Shown piece after piece: positions 46,627 through 59,456 of a stretch of DNA of 64,000 nt (within the stretch, counting starts at the first letter, position 1; the number at the start of each line of letters is the position of its first letter). A model generated the notes under the pieces. The model saw only the letters and a list, made by a program, of their open reading frames with translations. It searched no databases and was not told the origin of the DNA. Origin of the DNA: Turnera subulata. Its lineage: Eukaryota; Streptophyta; Magnoliopsida; Malpighiales; Passifloraceae. The translations under genes and the position numbers were made by a program. Location of the stretch: the NCBI GenBank assembly GCA_028386065.3, contig JAKUCV010007250.1:81395-145394 (forward strand), in the 5' to 3' direction.

Positions 46627-49170
46627 TTTCTTTTCTGTTCTTTTATTTTCTTCTAACGTACAAAATTAATTAAATGTACCTAATTATAGACATGTTCTGC
46701 AGCTCAAACTTTATGAGAATTTGTTTCGTAAGGCTTTTGAAGACCACCGACAGGCAAACACAGTCCCATGAAATGTTAAGCTTTTCCACTCCAGAATTTT
46801 GTGATTGTTAGGGTCCGGTATGTTCATTGTTGCCAAAATTGTGAACAGAGACATAAAAGGTCGTTACGGTTCTCTTGCATTGGTTTGAACAGCTTTGTCT
46901 GAAGATACAAGGATTAAGAACTACTGATCTAAAGCAAGCAATGTTTCTAATTCACTAATTTTATAGTAACATGACAGGTATAATCCTGGATTAACAAGGG
47001 TCTTACAGGAAGTTAACCTAAGGGAATTAAGTTAATCTAGAAAAAGTAGTGTGCATCTGATGGACTATGGAAAGCGAACTACCGCTATTTAAAACCAAAA
47101 AAACTATAACAAACAAAGTGAATAGACTAATAGGCTTCTTCTTCTTTTTTCCACATTTGAGGACTCCTCGTAAGATAGCCGTAGGCAAAGAAAGACATGA
47201 GCCATCAAAAAAATTTCAAACTCGTCAATTTGCCTTACATCAGTCATCAGCAACTACTATCATTTATCACCGTTAGAGCAGTGGATTGTCATGTCCATAC
47301 CAAAAGCAGTTAGGACATTTCTCTAATTTTGCATTTCCAAGACGAAAGCTACCTTCCTTTTGTCTTTCCTTAAATGGTTTAGAGCTATGTTACTCCACTA
47401 TCAATTTCCCCAACCTTTCTCATCAAGTCATAAATCTTTGAATTGATTTATTGCTCTGTGGCCATGTGTAAATTCATGTGATAGAGGCTGACAGCAAACT
47501 ACTGCTAACAATGACATTTCCCTGCAAATTTTTTAACTGGGTACCGTATCTATGCCAATTAATCAGCCAGTACTGCTGGTTGGCCAATTCCCGCAGACAA
47601 AATATTGTGTCAATTTAGTGACAGTACTGCCATTGCCACTACCAAGTCCTTGCCTACCATATTTCTAATTACAATCTATTAATTCTTCTCCTTCTTTTCT
47701 TACCAAACTTTTAGCTAGCCCGTCCTTATGCAAGGATTGTGATCAGATCCTGCAAAAATTTCCACCACTACAGCAACATAACTAATGAACATATATATAT
47801 AGTATATAGTTTTTTTTTTATCAACATTCAATATAGTATACACAAAATCTTTTGATTAGAGAAATAATTGGTGTAGAACACTTGTCGACGGTGAGTCCGA
47901 TTATTATAATGTACTAGATGATGCGTTCCTACGTGGTTGCTTTTGTCCAATGCATTTAGGGATGCATATATTAAAGGAGCTCAAAACAAAGTAATGGCCA
48001 AGTGGAATGATTCTTTTTTATTTGAGAGTGACAGTTTATTGGTTTAATCAATGAGCTAGATGTGAGGGTATCATGATTTGTATTGGTGGTTGAAGAAAAT
48101 TTACGAATTTGGCTTCTCATTCAAAGAGATCTCTCATTAAATTATGCTCTACGGTGGTTGAGGGCCAAAAAGAATGCTACTAAAGAATCAGGTACCGTCT
48201 GTTCCTTGTTTATTATAGTAGATGTTGCATCAAATAATTGGTTAGTTAAAGGAATCGGCTAACTGCATGATTTTTTGTGTTCGTGGATATATATCAGACC
48301 CTGAGACGACACAGATTCAGGGACCACTAACGTTAGCTGTTTGGTTAGTTTCAGGTTTTTGATTTGATGGATACATCTCCCAAATTTATTGGTTTCTCTT
48401 TTAGGATCTTAGCCTGAGATTAATGATGCCCATACTCATGGATTTGCCTCTTCTGCTCATCCATGTGTATAGCTAGCTAGCTGGGTGGGAAATTATAATA
48501 TGGAGGTCTTTAATTTGCATATAGAAGAGAAACTACTCTTCACAAACACCATGAAATTTATAATAGTTAGTATTGTAATTGATGGCTGATATTGATTGCT
48601 ATTGGTAGCATTCTTCGAAATTTATCATATTTTGCACAATTCATCAGGTGAGATATTAATGATATATATCACGGCTTTCCTACATGATCCTCTATCCATT
48701 GTCACTTTCAACAGCTTTAGGCTTTCGGTTGATTTGCTTCACTTCAAGTCGTGTAAGAGATTAGTAATTAATTAATTAATCCATTTTGATGAAGATTTAT
48801 TTAATTGACGAATGTAGTAGAGTAATTCGATTTATATATATACTTTTGGTAGGCGAGCCGGACGTGGAATATTCGACATTTGACTTCCAATCTGTGGAAG
48901 CCCCCCATGCTCCAATATTTCAGGATTTTTAATCTTATCTTTTATTAATTGTGCAAAGGTACGGCATCCCTCCCAATTTGTTGTTTTTGTTTTTATTATG
49001 GCAGAATCTTTATCTTGATATATTGAGGATTAGTTGGATATTGTGCATTGTAACTTAATAGTATGGCATTTGATGAATAATTGTTTTTTAAGAAAAAATA
49101 TGTATTTTTGCAGTACAGGTGGTGAATGAATGAATGAATATTTATATGGTCACAATTTAATGCCTAAAAG

Positions 49171-49359
49171 TCCGTCTGGTATCAATTCTAAATAGGAAAT
49201 GAATTCAATTCTTATGAATATTTTTATCCATGTATACATGTTAGTAGTTATAAGATCAAAATGAGATATTACGATAAAACTATAAATATGTATATATGGA
49301 CAAAAAGATCCCTAAGAATTGAATTCATTTCCCATTTGGATTTGATACCAAACAAGGAG
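49171..49359. mobile_element. MITE of about 190 bp
   Basis: The left end reads TCCGTCTGGTATCAATTC and the reverse complement of the right end CTCCTTGTTTGGTATCAAAT. Both continue into GGAAATGAATTCAATTCTTA, so the inverted repeats are about 45-50 bp. TAAAAG flanks both sides (49165-49170 and 49360-49365). The superfamily is unclear. Confidence 0.75.
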
Positions 49360-52300
49360 TAAAAGAAGAGGCTTAGCTAGAAATTTAATGAAACATTTCT
49401 AAAAATTCCCACAGAACGGAAAATTCCCGTAGACAAAATACATCCCCACGCAGGCACGCACGCCGGAACCTCCCTTTCTAGTAGCCGCCTTAATTGGGAG
49501 GGCAAAAACTTTGACTTGAAGATTTGGAAAAAAACGGTCATAGTACGGTAAAAAAATGATTTCCCCCTTTGACTTGAGATCAAGACAAAGGACAGGATAC
49601 TTGCACGTGTCGTCAAGTCGGGACATCATGTGAAGAATGCCTCACAAATCTCTCTTCTCATGCAACGATTGTCGGGGCCGGTCCACTTCTAACAACCTTT
49701 TATAGTTACGGAGCCAATTAAGCCGCGACTGTCCCTCGTCAAGCCAATTCGGTTTTCTTTTTCATTAATTTATTTGATTAAATATATGTATACTTATAAT
49801 GAAGGAAAAGAACTAGTAGTACTGTACCATCTAAATTTGGTGCAAACAAGAAGCGAAAAGCTTATAGGATTTGTAAATGTGAGCATTGTTCTTCGGATAA
49901 CTTTGTCTTATGCAAATATAAAATGTTGATATTCTGTCAAAAAAAAATCTGTCTTATGCAAATATATATAGCATATAAAGGGTTTATTCTAATCTATCCA
50001 ACGGGAGATCAACAAGTAATCATTTGCAGTAATGTGAAGCAATAATATCAGAAATACACATAACCTACTCACTCACGTCAGTATGAATACCTCAAATTTC
50101 GACAAAAATGAAACATCATCACTTACGAGTCTATGTATCTCGAGGGACATAGAATAGGGTCTTTGTTAATTTCAAAAAATACGCGAGTTCTTTCATGTAA
50201 ATTTGTCTCGTATGTAAGTTGATGCCGTCTTTTATTTCTCTATACTATAAAATACATAAAATGTATATTACTAATTAAAGCTTCCTATAGCAAGTTCAGG
50301 TGTGTTTGGCTTTTCTATTTTTGACAATTTTGGCATTTTTGTCTGGATCATGTCTTCGACTAGAAAGAAGAAAACACCCAGATCGATGCCCATGTGAATT
50401 TCTCATGCATTTGCTGGTAATTAGGCTGCAGGGTGGGAGCGGTGGGCAAAATTTATTTATTTATTTATTTTCAAAAGCTTCGGTGGAAAATTCATCATCA
50501 AATTATAAATATCAGCTTAAAATGATCAACTTGCATATGATTGTATGTATAGAGAATAATGTGATATTCTATAGCCTAGATCATTTAGAGTAAACAACGT
50601 CAACTTGATAGACTATGTACGTATAAGCTAGATCATACCCATTTTTGCATCAAAAAAAAAAAAATATTATACCCATTTTATTTAACTAGATTATGGTTAT
50701 CTATATCATACAGCTTTTAGTGTAGAAATAGCATTCTTTTTCGTATAATTGTAGATCTTCTATTAATGTACAAATGGAATATTGTATCTTCCATATGCAA
50801 CTGCACTACTTGATCAGTTTGGCAACACACCAAAACAGATTTGACTACTACTACATGCATGCATTCTTCTCAAAACCACAAATGTCCCATTCTGCTAGAT
50901 GCTCACATGCATCGATTGGTTTGTCCTAACGTAATACTTCTATAGGACAATCTCCATTAAAAGAAGAGAGCCAAACCTCCAGTGATGGGGGTGGAATCGA
51001 TCCCTCATAGGTGTCAATTATCTTCATTTTTGTGTTCATAGGTGTCATTGTATCTGCATGCATATATATGACGCTGTAGGGAGAGCAAGCAAGAAGCTTT
51101 TTATTCCCCACATATTGGTGAAATTTTTCTTCATTGCTAACTCGGTCTGTTCTCTTTCCCTTTCCACAAGTGAAAAAATGTGACTATGAATTTATTACGA
51201 TAGCTAAGATATATCGCGTTACGGAATGGACGTTTTTACGTACATTATGACACTAAAAAGTTTGATTATTCTTGGGCCTAGTTTCCTTTCTCTTATTATT
51301 AATTTTTGGGTACTTACTTTAGTATATGGCCACCAATTTACATTGAGCTATCTTTCTTTGGTTTTTTTCCCATTGATGGTCCCATCCGACACCCAAAAAA
51401 AGTACGTACTAAGTACCAACCTCTCTCTCCTTTGGAGCCCCCATAATTGGAATTCCCAGCTAGTAAGAGCATTTATAGTAGCAAAGAGCCTACTTCCATG
51501 TTTTTTTTTTTGTACATAGCCTACTTCCATGTTTTTTTTTGTACATAGCCTACTTCCATGTTACTTGTGCTTATTTCTTTTTTCAAATAGTAATTATTAT
51601 TGTTCCTTACTTGGTAAAGGAAATATAGTGTTAGTTTCGGATTAGGAAATTATGTAGGTGGCTTAAGGAAATAGATTAGATTAGGCCATTGAATTGAGGA
51701 TCTTGGCGATATACATGCGAATGCAGGGCAATAAATGCAAAGAATCCATGGAGTCATGACTTGAATGCAACAACCTTCACAAAGGAAACAAATAAACAAA
51801 AGAAAAAGGAAGGGAAGAAAGAAAGAAAGGAAATAAGTAGCCAAGTTGAATGTGAATGAATGCAAGGAGACAAAAGCCCCAAAATGCAAAACTCCAACTG
51901 ATGATAACCTCATACGCATGTGGATTTGTATTACATTAATAGAAAAGGTCAAACTGGCGGTTTCATTGGATTTTGTACTAATAAACAAACAAATGTTTTG
52001 GTGAAAAGAGGAAAATGGAGTTAAATAGAGAAAGAAAAGTGTTCCTTCCCTTTTTTTTGCTTTTACGAGGAGCTTTGCCGCCATGTCTGTCCATTGTTTA
52101 CATCTGTGTCCAACGTTCGGCATAGGCACCTCCGGTCAACAAAAGAAAATTGGTTTTATTTATTTTGACATTTTTTTGAGAACTTATTTATTTTGACATT
52201 GTTTTCTAAAAAGTAATGCTGAATCTATTTTTAGCTATTTCGTATATAATTGTGGACCACCCAATTTCAGGAACGGGAAAAGATATGGGAACCGAATCAT

Positions 52301-53109
52301 TTTGTAAGTTAACAGGAAAAGATATTAGGGAATAAATTAATCGCCAAACAAAAAGATGAGTACTGTAGAACTTGCCAAATAATAGGGTCTTGGTATTTAA
52401 AAAAAACTTGCTGACAAATATGAACATAAAAAAGGAGGCAATGCATTTCACGCAATGAAAAAATGGATAAAAATATGTGTTTTCAAAGAATGATTGAGCT
52501 CAACAACACATTCCCAAAATTACTTTGAGAATTGAAATTGGTGAAATGTAATGGAAGTAAAATTATATAGAGAAGAAAAACATCAGGAAAAAACGACTTA
52601 CAGTTTGTGACTGATTTGAAAATGTCCTATTGCTTTCACAAACTAACCCATTATCAAGGTGTTCTAGTGTAATTTTTTTCAATGAGGAAAGTTGTTACAA
52701 TTTAGTTCCAGAAGTTTCACTTACTGCTTGTAATTTTTTTTTCTTCCACAGCACCACGCTCGCCTCAGCCAAAAGATTCTCATGAGTCATGAGAAGGAAA
52801 AAAAAAAAAGCCTAAAACAGCTATTCATATAAGCACTTCACTCTCCAAATATTAAAATTGTTGCATGACGGGGAAAATAAATATACCAAGTGCATTTGGA
52901 TTGACTACAACAAGCATTTGATGATGGTGTTCAAGGAATTGTAATCCTTCAGCATAATTCTCTTACCTTAATATATCTCAATGGGAGATGTCTTTATCAT
53001 AGTCCTTCATCCTCCAACTTCGTACATCGGAACTTGTATTTGGATTCTTATACTGTGTATATCTTCAGGTTGACGACGAGAACACAACGAACACCTGAGT
53101 TAGTTTTCT

Positions 53110-53200
53110 ACCTCCTTTAGAACTCGTGAATAGAAGCGGTATTTCTTGCTTTATTTATAACATTGTAACGTATGTGCCGTTACGTGTTGTTGTCGGTTCT
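53110..53200. repeat. Dispersed repeat with small hairpin, copy 1
   Basis: ACTCGTGAATAGAAG followed by TTTATAACATTGTAACGTAT and GTGCCGTTACG. The core GTAACG TATGTGC CGTTAC can form a 6-bp stem. A second copy is at about 61455-61530. Confidence 0.65.
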
Positions 53201-54133
53201 AGTTAATTTTTATTAATTTACAATAATTATTACAAAATAAAATAGAGATGTTAATGAGTGAATTTGTAACATTATTTATAACCTCAACCCCCAAAAAAAA
53301 TCCCTTATTTTTTATGGTAGTACCAATGTTTTTGGCTTCCTAAACTCTAATCCTTATTATCATGATTCCCAAAGAGGTTTGGATTTTTACTTTCCAAACC
53401 TGGCGTTACAAGTGAGAGATTTGATATGGATAAGAATAGGAAAAAAAAGAGAACACAATTTTAAACGTTTGAAATTAAGTTTTATGTAATCAGATTCTTC
53501 CTTATCCACTATAGCATTGGCGATGTGGAAGATGCAATTTGTTTCTTTTTTTCAACACCCTTTCTTTTTCCCCTAGAGCCTCTAATCCGGGCGTTATTCA
53601 AAGTTTTCCATCCTAGTCCAACAAATAGAAACCATTGTTTCAATGTACCCAAAACAAAGAAAAAAGGAAAGAAACCATTGTTTCAATGTACCACAGAAGG
53701 AAAAAAAAAAAAGGTAAGAAAATGAGGGAATGAAAAAGGGAAAAATTAACTGGAAAGCAAATAGAAAATATAGAAAAGAAGACAGAGACAGAAAGACAAC
53801 TCACACCTCATAAATACCCAAAAAAAACTAGAAAAAGATATTATTGGACAACCAAACAAAATAATATTACAGGTTGTTTATTTTTTTCTTTTTAAGAATT
53901 ACTAGTAGCAAACACGTGCATAAACGGCAGTTAGCGGTTTCAGTTTCGTTCACAGTGCCTGAACGGGGCCACAATCCTAAACGGCAAACTTCACCCAATA
54001 CCTTCACTCTCTGTCTCTCTCTCGTTTCTCTGTAGACCCCACCGATACTCTTCCTCCTCTTTCTTTTTTTTTCTTTTTTTTTTGTTTTTTCTTTTGGCCT
54101 GTAAATGGGTACTATTTTCCATTAGTTTAACTC

Positions 54134-54140
54134 TATAAAA
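54134..54140 (+). promoter_or_regulatory. Probable TATA box of the kelch gene
   Basis: CTCTATAAAAGCCC is a good plant TATA box. It would place the transcription start near 54165, ahead of a purine-rich leader. Confidence 0.6.
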
Positions 54141-54164
54141 GCCCACAGTATAAACCCAGCAAAG

Positions 54165-55249
54165 CAATGCCATCATTTCAATTTTTTTATTACTATACAC
54201 TCTCTCAACGAATATAACCAGAAACCCGGGGGGAAGAGAGAGAAGGAGGGAATCTGGAGGGAGAAAAAACAGCAACTGGGTTTTGATTCCCTGAGAGAAT
54301 TGGGCTGGAAGAGCTAATAAAGTTCGGGTCTTTACCTCCCAATTTGTGAGCCTTCCTCTTGTCTTTCTATCTATTTCTGTTTTGTTTTTCTCTTCAAATG
54401 CTATAGTGTGTGGGTGTCTTTTTCGATGCTGGTGTTCTTCCACGAACCTTCATTTTGGCATCTGGGATGTGTTCTGGTGTTCCTGCTGGTTTTTCTGTTT
54501 TAGCAGATTTTTTTGTTATTTGGGTTCTGGTTTGTCTTGGAAATTTCGACTGCATAATCTTCTGGTATGTGTTATAAACTCTTGGTCTGATCTTGTTTGC
54601 AGTATTTTAATAGTTTTTGGATTGGTCAGATGGAAGTATGCACCTAATATGTTATGTGAGGATTGGTTTTGGTAGCCAAAATTGGAGTGGCCACCAAACT
54701 CATCTGCCATTGAGCTAGATTACCAAAGCCTGTTAAATCTGCTCCCATATCGGATCGAGTTCTGGGTTGCAATCTTTTTTCTTCTTATTTTTCACTCTGT
54801 GATATGATTCAATCCTGGCTTACCTGTTTGATTTCATCCTGATAATCTGAAAGAACCGGGGAAAATTTAATCAATCCCGGCTGGAACAATACGATCCAGG
54901 AGCAATAGACCTTTTTCTGAGTAGTAACTTTTTGGTTGGAGCAATTTATGAACCTTCACAGCCCAGAAAATTTTCTGCAGCTTTTGAGTTTTCTTGAGAA
55001 CCAAGAAGCGAGTGACTTTCTTTTATTGAATAAAACATTAATCAGCCTATATTACTGTGATTTTGTTTCGTGGTAATAGTGATGGTGAAATGTCTGGGTT
55101 GCATGAACTGTTCTATTCTTTGATTGCTGATTTTAAGAATGAAATCTGGCTTGATATTGAAGTTTCCATATCTGAAGAAATTAAAGAATATGAATTTGTT
55201 TTTCTATTAATGAATGCAGGCAAGGCTTCGGCTCTCTGCTTCTGGAAAT
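54165..55249 (+). other. 5' UTR region with leader intron of the kelch gene
   Basis: No long coding frame is present. The splice acceptor TGAATGCAG ends at 55219, 30 bp before the start codon. Plausible donors are GTGAGC at about 54346 and GTATGT at about 54563; I cannot choose between them. 5'-UTR introns are common in this F-box/kelch family. Confidence 0.55.
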
Positions 55250-56575
55250 ATGTTGGACACTCCACCCTATCGTGTCTCAAGAGAATTATCGGCCTCGTGT
55301 GAGCAAGGAAGCAAGTGGATCTACAACCCTTTTCATGTTGTTGAGGTCTCAAATAAGCGTCCATCAGAAGGTGGAGAAGCCGGCCCATCAAGGAAGGCGG
55401 CCAGGTTGTCAGAAATGCATGACAACCAGGGAATAACGGAGAGCCCGGGCATTGTTTCCTTTGTGCATAGTAATGGACAAAGAAATCAGCAACAGGAGGA
55501 GGATCATTCAGATTCGAGTTCCCTCATTGACCAACTTGGTCGGGAATTGTCCATTAGTTGTCTCCTTCGCTGCTCAAGATCTGACTATGGTGCCATTGCC
55601 TCATTAAATAAAAGCTTTCAATCTCTAGTTCGGAGTGGTCAGCTGTATAAGCTGAGGCGGGAAATGGGCATTGTTGAACACTGGGTATATTTCTCCTGCA
55701 ACCTCCTTGAATGGGAGGCATTTGATCCAGTCCGACACCGATGGTTGCATTTGCCAAGAATGACTTCAAATGAGTGCTTCATGTGTTCAGACAAGGAGTC
55801 ATTAGCCGTTGGTACCGAACTGCTTGTTTTTGGGAAGGAAATAACCTCCCATGTTATTTACAGATACAGCATTTTAACAAACTCTTGGACATCCGGCATG
55901 CAGATGAACACGCCTAGGTGCTTGTTTGGGTCTGCCAGTTTGGGGGAAATCGCAATTCTCGCAGGTGGTTGTGATCCACGGGGCAATATTTTGAGCTCAG
56001 CTGAGCTTTATAATTCTGAGTCCGGCACTTGGATTACCATTCCAAGTATGCATAAGGCCAGGAAAATGTGTTCTGCTGTATTTATGGATGGGAAGTTTTA
56101 TGTCATTGGTGGGATAGGGATAGGAAATTCAAAAATGCTAACATGCGGAGAGGTGTACGATCTGAAGACAAAAACATGGCAAGAGATACCTAATATGTTC
56201 CCTGCACGAAATGGCGGGGCCGGTACAAATGAAACATCTGCTGCAGCTGAGGCACCTCCTCTAGTTGCTGTGGTAAATAATGAGTTGTATGCAGCTGATT
56301 ATGCTCAACAAGAGGTGCGGAAATATGACAAAGAAAAAAATGTATGGATCACGCTTGGGGGACTACCCGAGCGAGCAGCATCAATGAATGGTTGGGGGAT
56401 GGCTTTTAGAGCATGTGGAGATCAGTTAATTGTTATAGGTGGACCTAGGGCTTTAGGTGGAGGGACTATCGAGCTCAACTCTTGGGTTCCAAGTGATGAC
56501 CAGCCGCAGTGGGACTTGCTTGCAAGCAAGCCCTCTGGCAGCTTTGTATATAATTGTGCTGTGATGGGATGTTGA
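55250..56575 (+). CDS. F-box/kelch-repeat protein (At1g26930/At1g74510-like)
   Basis: Probable substrate-recognition subunit of an SCF ubiquitin ligase; the substrate is unknown. A single coding exon gives 441 residues. The start is the first ATG after the acceptor at 55219; codons upstream in the same frame would lie in the intron. The N-terminal 85 residues are Ser/Glu-rich and probably disordered, with basic patches (SNKRPSEGG, SRKAARLSE). The F-box-like helical region is at about residues 88-135 (DQLGRELSISCLLRCSRSDY, NKSFQSLVRSGQLYKLRREM). Then come VEHWVYFSCNLLEWEAFDP and about five kelch blades: SLGEIAILAGGCD, AELYNSESGTWITIPSMHKA, DGKFYVIGGI, EVYDLKTKTWQEIPNMFPAR and GDQLIVIGG. Length and order match the plant family throughout, with no disruption. 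It ends CAVMGC. Confidence 0.94.
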   Translation: MLDTPPYRVSRELSASCEQGSKWIYNPFHVVEVSNKRPSEGGEAGPSRKAARLSEMHDNQGITESPGIVSFVHSNGQRNQQQEEDHSDSSSLIDQLGRELSISCLLRCSRSDYGAIASLNKSFQSLVRSGQLYKLRREMGIVEHWVYFSCNLLEWEAFDPVRHRWLHLPRMTSNECFMCSDKESLAVGTELLVFGKEITSHVIYRYSILTNSWTSGMQMNTPRCLFGSASLGEIAILAGGCDPRGNILSSAELYNSESGTWITIPSMHKARKMCSAVFMDGKFYVIGGIGIGNSKMLTCGEVYDLKTKTWQEIPNMFPARNGGAGTNETSAAAEAPPLVAVVNNELYAADYAQQEVRKYDKEKNVWITLGGLPERAASMNGWGMAFRACGDQLIVIGGPRALGGGTIELNSWVPSDDQPQWDLLASKPSGSFVYNCAVMGC

Positions 56576-56900
56576 TGCACGAAGCATGAATTATCAAGCG
56601 TAGAATGATCTCTATGTTATTGAACCAGGGCTTCTCAAGGAATGGGAATCTGGACAACGGGTAATCTCTGCCTACCATTTTGGGGTAATTTAAGGTTCTA
56701 ATTTAGATCCATAGATAACAGTTTTAGCAAGGTTCTGGACAGGACCTTGTGTTGTACTTTACATTTGTTTTGTTCGCTTCCTTTCTCTTTCTTTAGTTTG
56801 AGCCTCTTCTTTTTTGTTTGGTTACCATTAGAGCTTTTCAAAGGTGGGAAAAATGTAAAAGTTGCACAGATGAATAAAAGTTTCTTCAAGCTTTTTTACT
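56576..56900 (+). terminator. 3' UTR and polyadenylation signal of the kelch gene
   Basis: AATAAA at 56873-56878, about 300 bp after the stop, in a T-rich context (TTGTTTTGTTCG upstream) is the likely cleavage signal. Confidence 0.6.
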
Positions 56901-59220
56901 CTGTTTCAAACGTGTAATGCTCTTCATAATACGCAAAAATTGTTATTTATTCCTCATTCTTTCATTCTTTTCAAGCAAAATGCTCCATGTATACTAGGAA
57001 GAAACTGGGTACTTCTTCAGACCACAGAATGCACACTGGTTTATGTGTTAGGTGTTTCCTCTGAGCTTAATATGCACCTCAATGCGAAGCTATACTCGTG
57101 TGCTTGCATGCATGTTTGCATTCACTTACGTTTCATCTGTAGTTTCATGTGTCTGAGATTTGGCCTGTGCTCTATTGCTATCTGGATTTCAGTTTTTGAT
57201 TTATGTCGTTTCACTTAAGCCAAGTCTTTTTGAGTGCAGTCGTTCTTAATTAAATATTGGAACACTCAAGTGGTTTGCCAGCATAAGCTGTGGGTACACA
57301 TAGTAGCCCATTCACTAAATGAAAAGCTTCACGTTGTTTAAAATAAACCATTCTTAATTCCTCCCTGAGGTCTTAGAGCATATTCTGTATGCTTTACTTT
57401 GTAGAGACCAATGTTTGTGCATCATCTTTTTCTGTTTTTCTTTTTTTAAAAAAAGAAAATATGAAATGTTTGTTTTGTGTTATGTTATGCATTCACATTT
57501 TATATACCAATTGCAAGTCCGTCCTCAACTAAAAGCAAAAGAAAAATAAGTTTGTTGTTGGTTTTAATTGCAGATGTGTAAGTTTTTTTACTTTTAGACA
57601 CTGACCTTTGTGTATGTGCTTTTGCAATCAAACCAATTCTCTCTTGGTTTGCCAGAACAAGTGAAGATTGTGGGTATCTTTAACTATGATGGTAAGAAAT
57701 TACTACCTTAGATGCATTAAGGAAAAAAAAAAACACTGAAATTTATTAGTTTGGTAAACGGTTAATAACCTTTCCTGGGAAAATGATGATTTGACAGGAT
57801 GGCAGGATTGCTTTGGTTTACAAGTTTTGATAACAGTGAAAGCTCCGGATTTGACAGTGTCTTTGGTTTTATCCCTTTCTTCGATTTTAACGATGAACCT
57901 GGTCTGCTCTTGGTAAGTTTATAGACAAAAATGTGAAACCGAAAATATTTATGTGCAAAACTGATGGTGAAAATTGAAAAGCAAAAATTGTTTCATGATA
58001 TCCAACTTTTTATTACAGCGAGCGAACATGCGTAGAAATGTCAGCAACCGTACTTGAGCTGTGACAAGATATTTTTGTCTTATGTGCATGGTGGCATTTG
58101 AACTTTGGCGTCCATGAAAGTACATAAGCTTGGATTAAAAAAAAAAATACAAATGGCTGATTTGAGTTTGGCCTCCTTAAATGGATGTTTTATTGATCTT
58201 ATTTTGTTATATATATATATTTTTTTCTAATTTAGCCTTCTCAATTTTATTTCCTCTCAAAGTCTTAAACTTTCAAACTTACCACTGAAATTCAACTACA
58301 CAAACTCATTGGCTTGAAAGCTTTTTGTAAGAACAAACTCCTAGTTTACGCTTTGTAAACTAGTTTAGCTTTAGCAACTGAAGTCTGTGTTCCAAACTTG
58401 AAACTCCCCTGGTTTCTTAGAACAGAGTAACTCTTCACTTCAACGGACTATAGTGATGGCATTACGAGACTGTTACTTTTCCACGGAGACAAACTTGAGA
58501 ATGTATAAAAATACAAAAGATTAAAAGAAAATAAAGGGGAAAAGTTTTTCACAATTGACAAAGTCTGAATTGAACAGTACTACAATAAGAATCGATCACA
58601 TTCCTTTAACTGTTTCTCTCTATTCAAAGCAAAAGCATAATAAAACAACTCCTTTTTGTGTTTTTTTCCCCTCAATTATACGTACTGGTTTTGTACCTTG
58701 TGATTTCACTGCTAGTGGAGTTGTTACCTGCAGAAAGTGAGTGAATCTTTAACTGGACCCCTCAGTTTAGAAAAGGAACATAGAAGCATACATAGAACTA
58801 TAGAAAGACTCGACATCCCCCGGGGATAAAAGAACAAGTACAAGAAAAAAGGCCTAAAACTATTGATTGTAGCCCACCACACACGTGGGTGGAGCCCATT
58901 TTTTTAATCCATACTATTTTGTCGTTTGGGCTGGGCGTGTAAGGTGCCCATTGGTTTATAGGACTTAGTTTAGTACCACTATCGATCCTACTAGGTTCTG
59001 GTTGATCGAGTAATTACTTGTTTCATTTTCTTTTCAAATTTGCTTGAAATTTGGCTCTTCTTCCCTTTGATTTCATGAGTATAAGTGCATTACTGATTGT
59101 TCTCGTCCGTGTTAGTTTGTTAATCTTGCAAGCGGAAACATTATTTCCACATAAAGATTGTGAAGTGAGCTAGCTTAACTAAGACATGAGCTTGCTATCC
59201 GCTTTCACAATCAAAAAGGA
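56901..59220. other. Intergenic region
   Basis: AT-rich DNA with several A- and T-tracts. No gene, transposon or RNA is supported. Frames at 56940-57218 and 58555-58740 have no domain. Confidence 0.5.
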
Positions 59221-59233
59221 AAGTGGGAGAGTT

Positions 59234-59335
59234 ACCAATGGACTTGTAGCTCATTGGCACTCTTGTGTCAAAAGTACAAGAGGGGTGAGGTCTTAGGATC
59301 GAGTCTCACTCTCCTCGACTAATATCAAAAAAAAA
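59234..59335 (+). mobile_element. tRNA-derived SINE
   Basis: A short element of about 102 bp ends in ATATC and a poly-A tail. It is flanked by a perfect 13-bp duplication, AAGTGGGAGAGTT (59221-59233 and 59336-59348). GTAGCTCATTGGCA near the 5' end resembles a Pol III box A, and GGATCGAGTCTC (59297-59308) resembles box B. That is the usual plan of plant tRNA-derived SINEs. Confidence 0.85.
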
Positions 59336-59456
59336 AAGTGGGAGAGTTTTCGGCTTTTTTTTAATCAGAAACCATATTCATTCCATTCAGAATTTGAAGA
59401 ACAAATTTGTAAAATTTTTCCTCAAAGGACATTAATTTGTAGTATGATACATTATG

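Larger units (their letters stand above)
39300..54120. other. 14.8-kb gene-poor AT-rich intergenic region
   Basis: No protein-coding gene can be supported. Frames longer than 60 codons are scattered on both strands, low-complexity and without domains. The region should hold the PRE promoter at its left edge and the kelch-gene promoter at its right edge. It also holds a small hAT-type MITE (42059-42339), another MITE (49171-49359), a tandem duplication near 42380-42457, a (TTTA)n run near 50455-50470 and several micro-insertions flanked by direct repeats (around 43447, 49904, 50635, 51487, 52158 and 53627). No RNA gene is recognised. Confidence 0.55.

Noticed and set aside
55214..55249. Extended N-terminus of the kelch protein
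   Set aside because: These codons cross the splice acceptor (AG at 55218-55219), so the upstream part is intronic; the ATG at 55250 fits the family.
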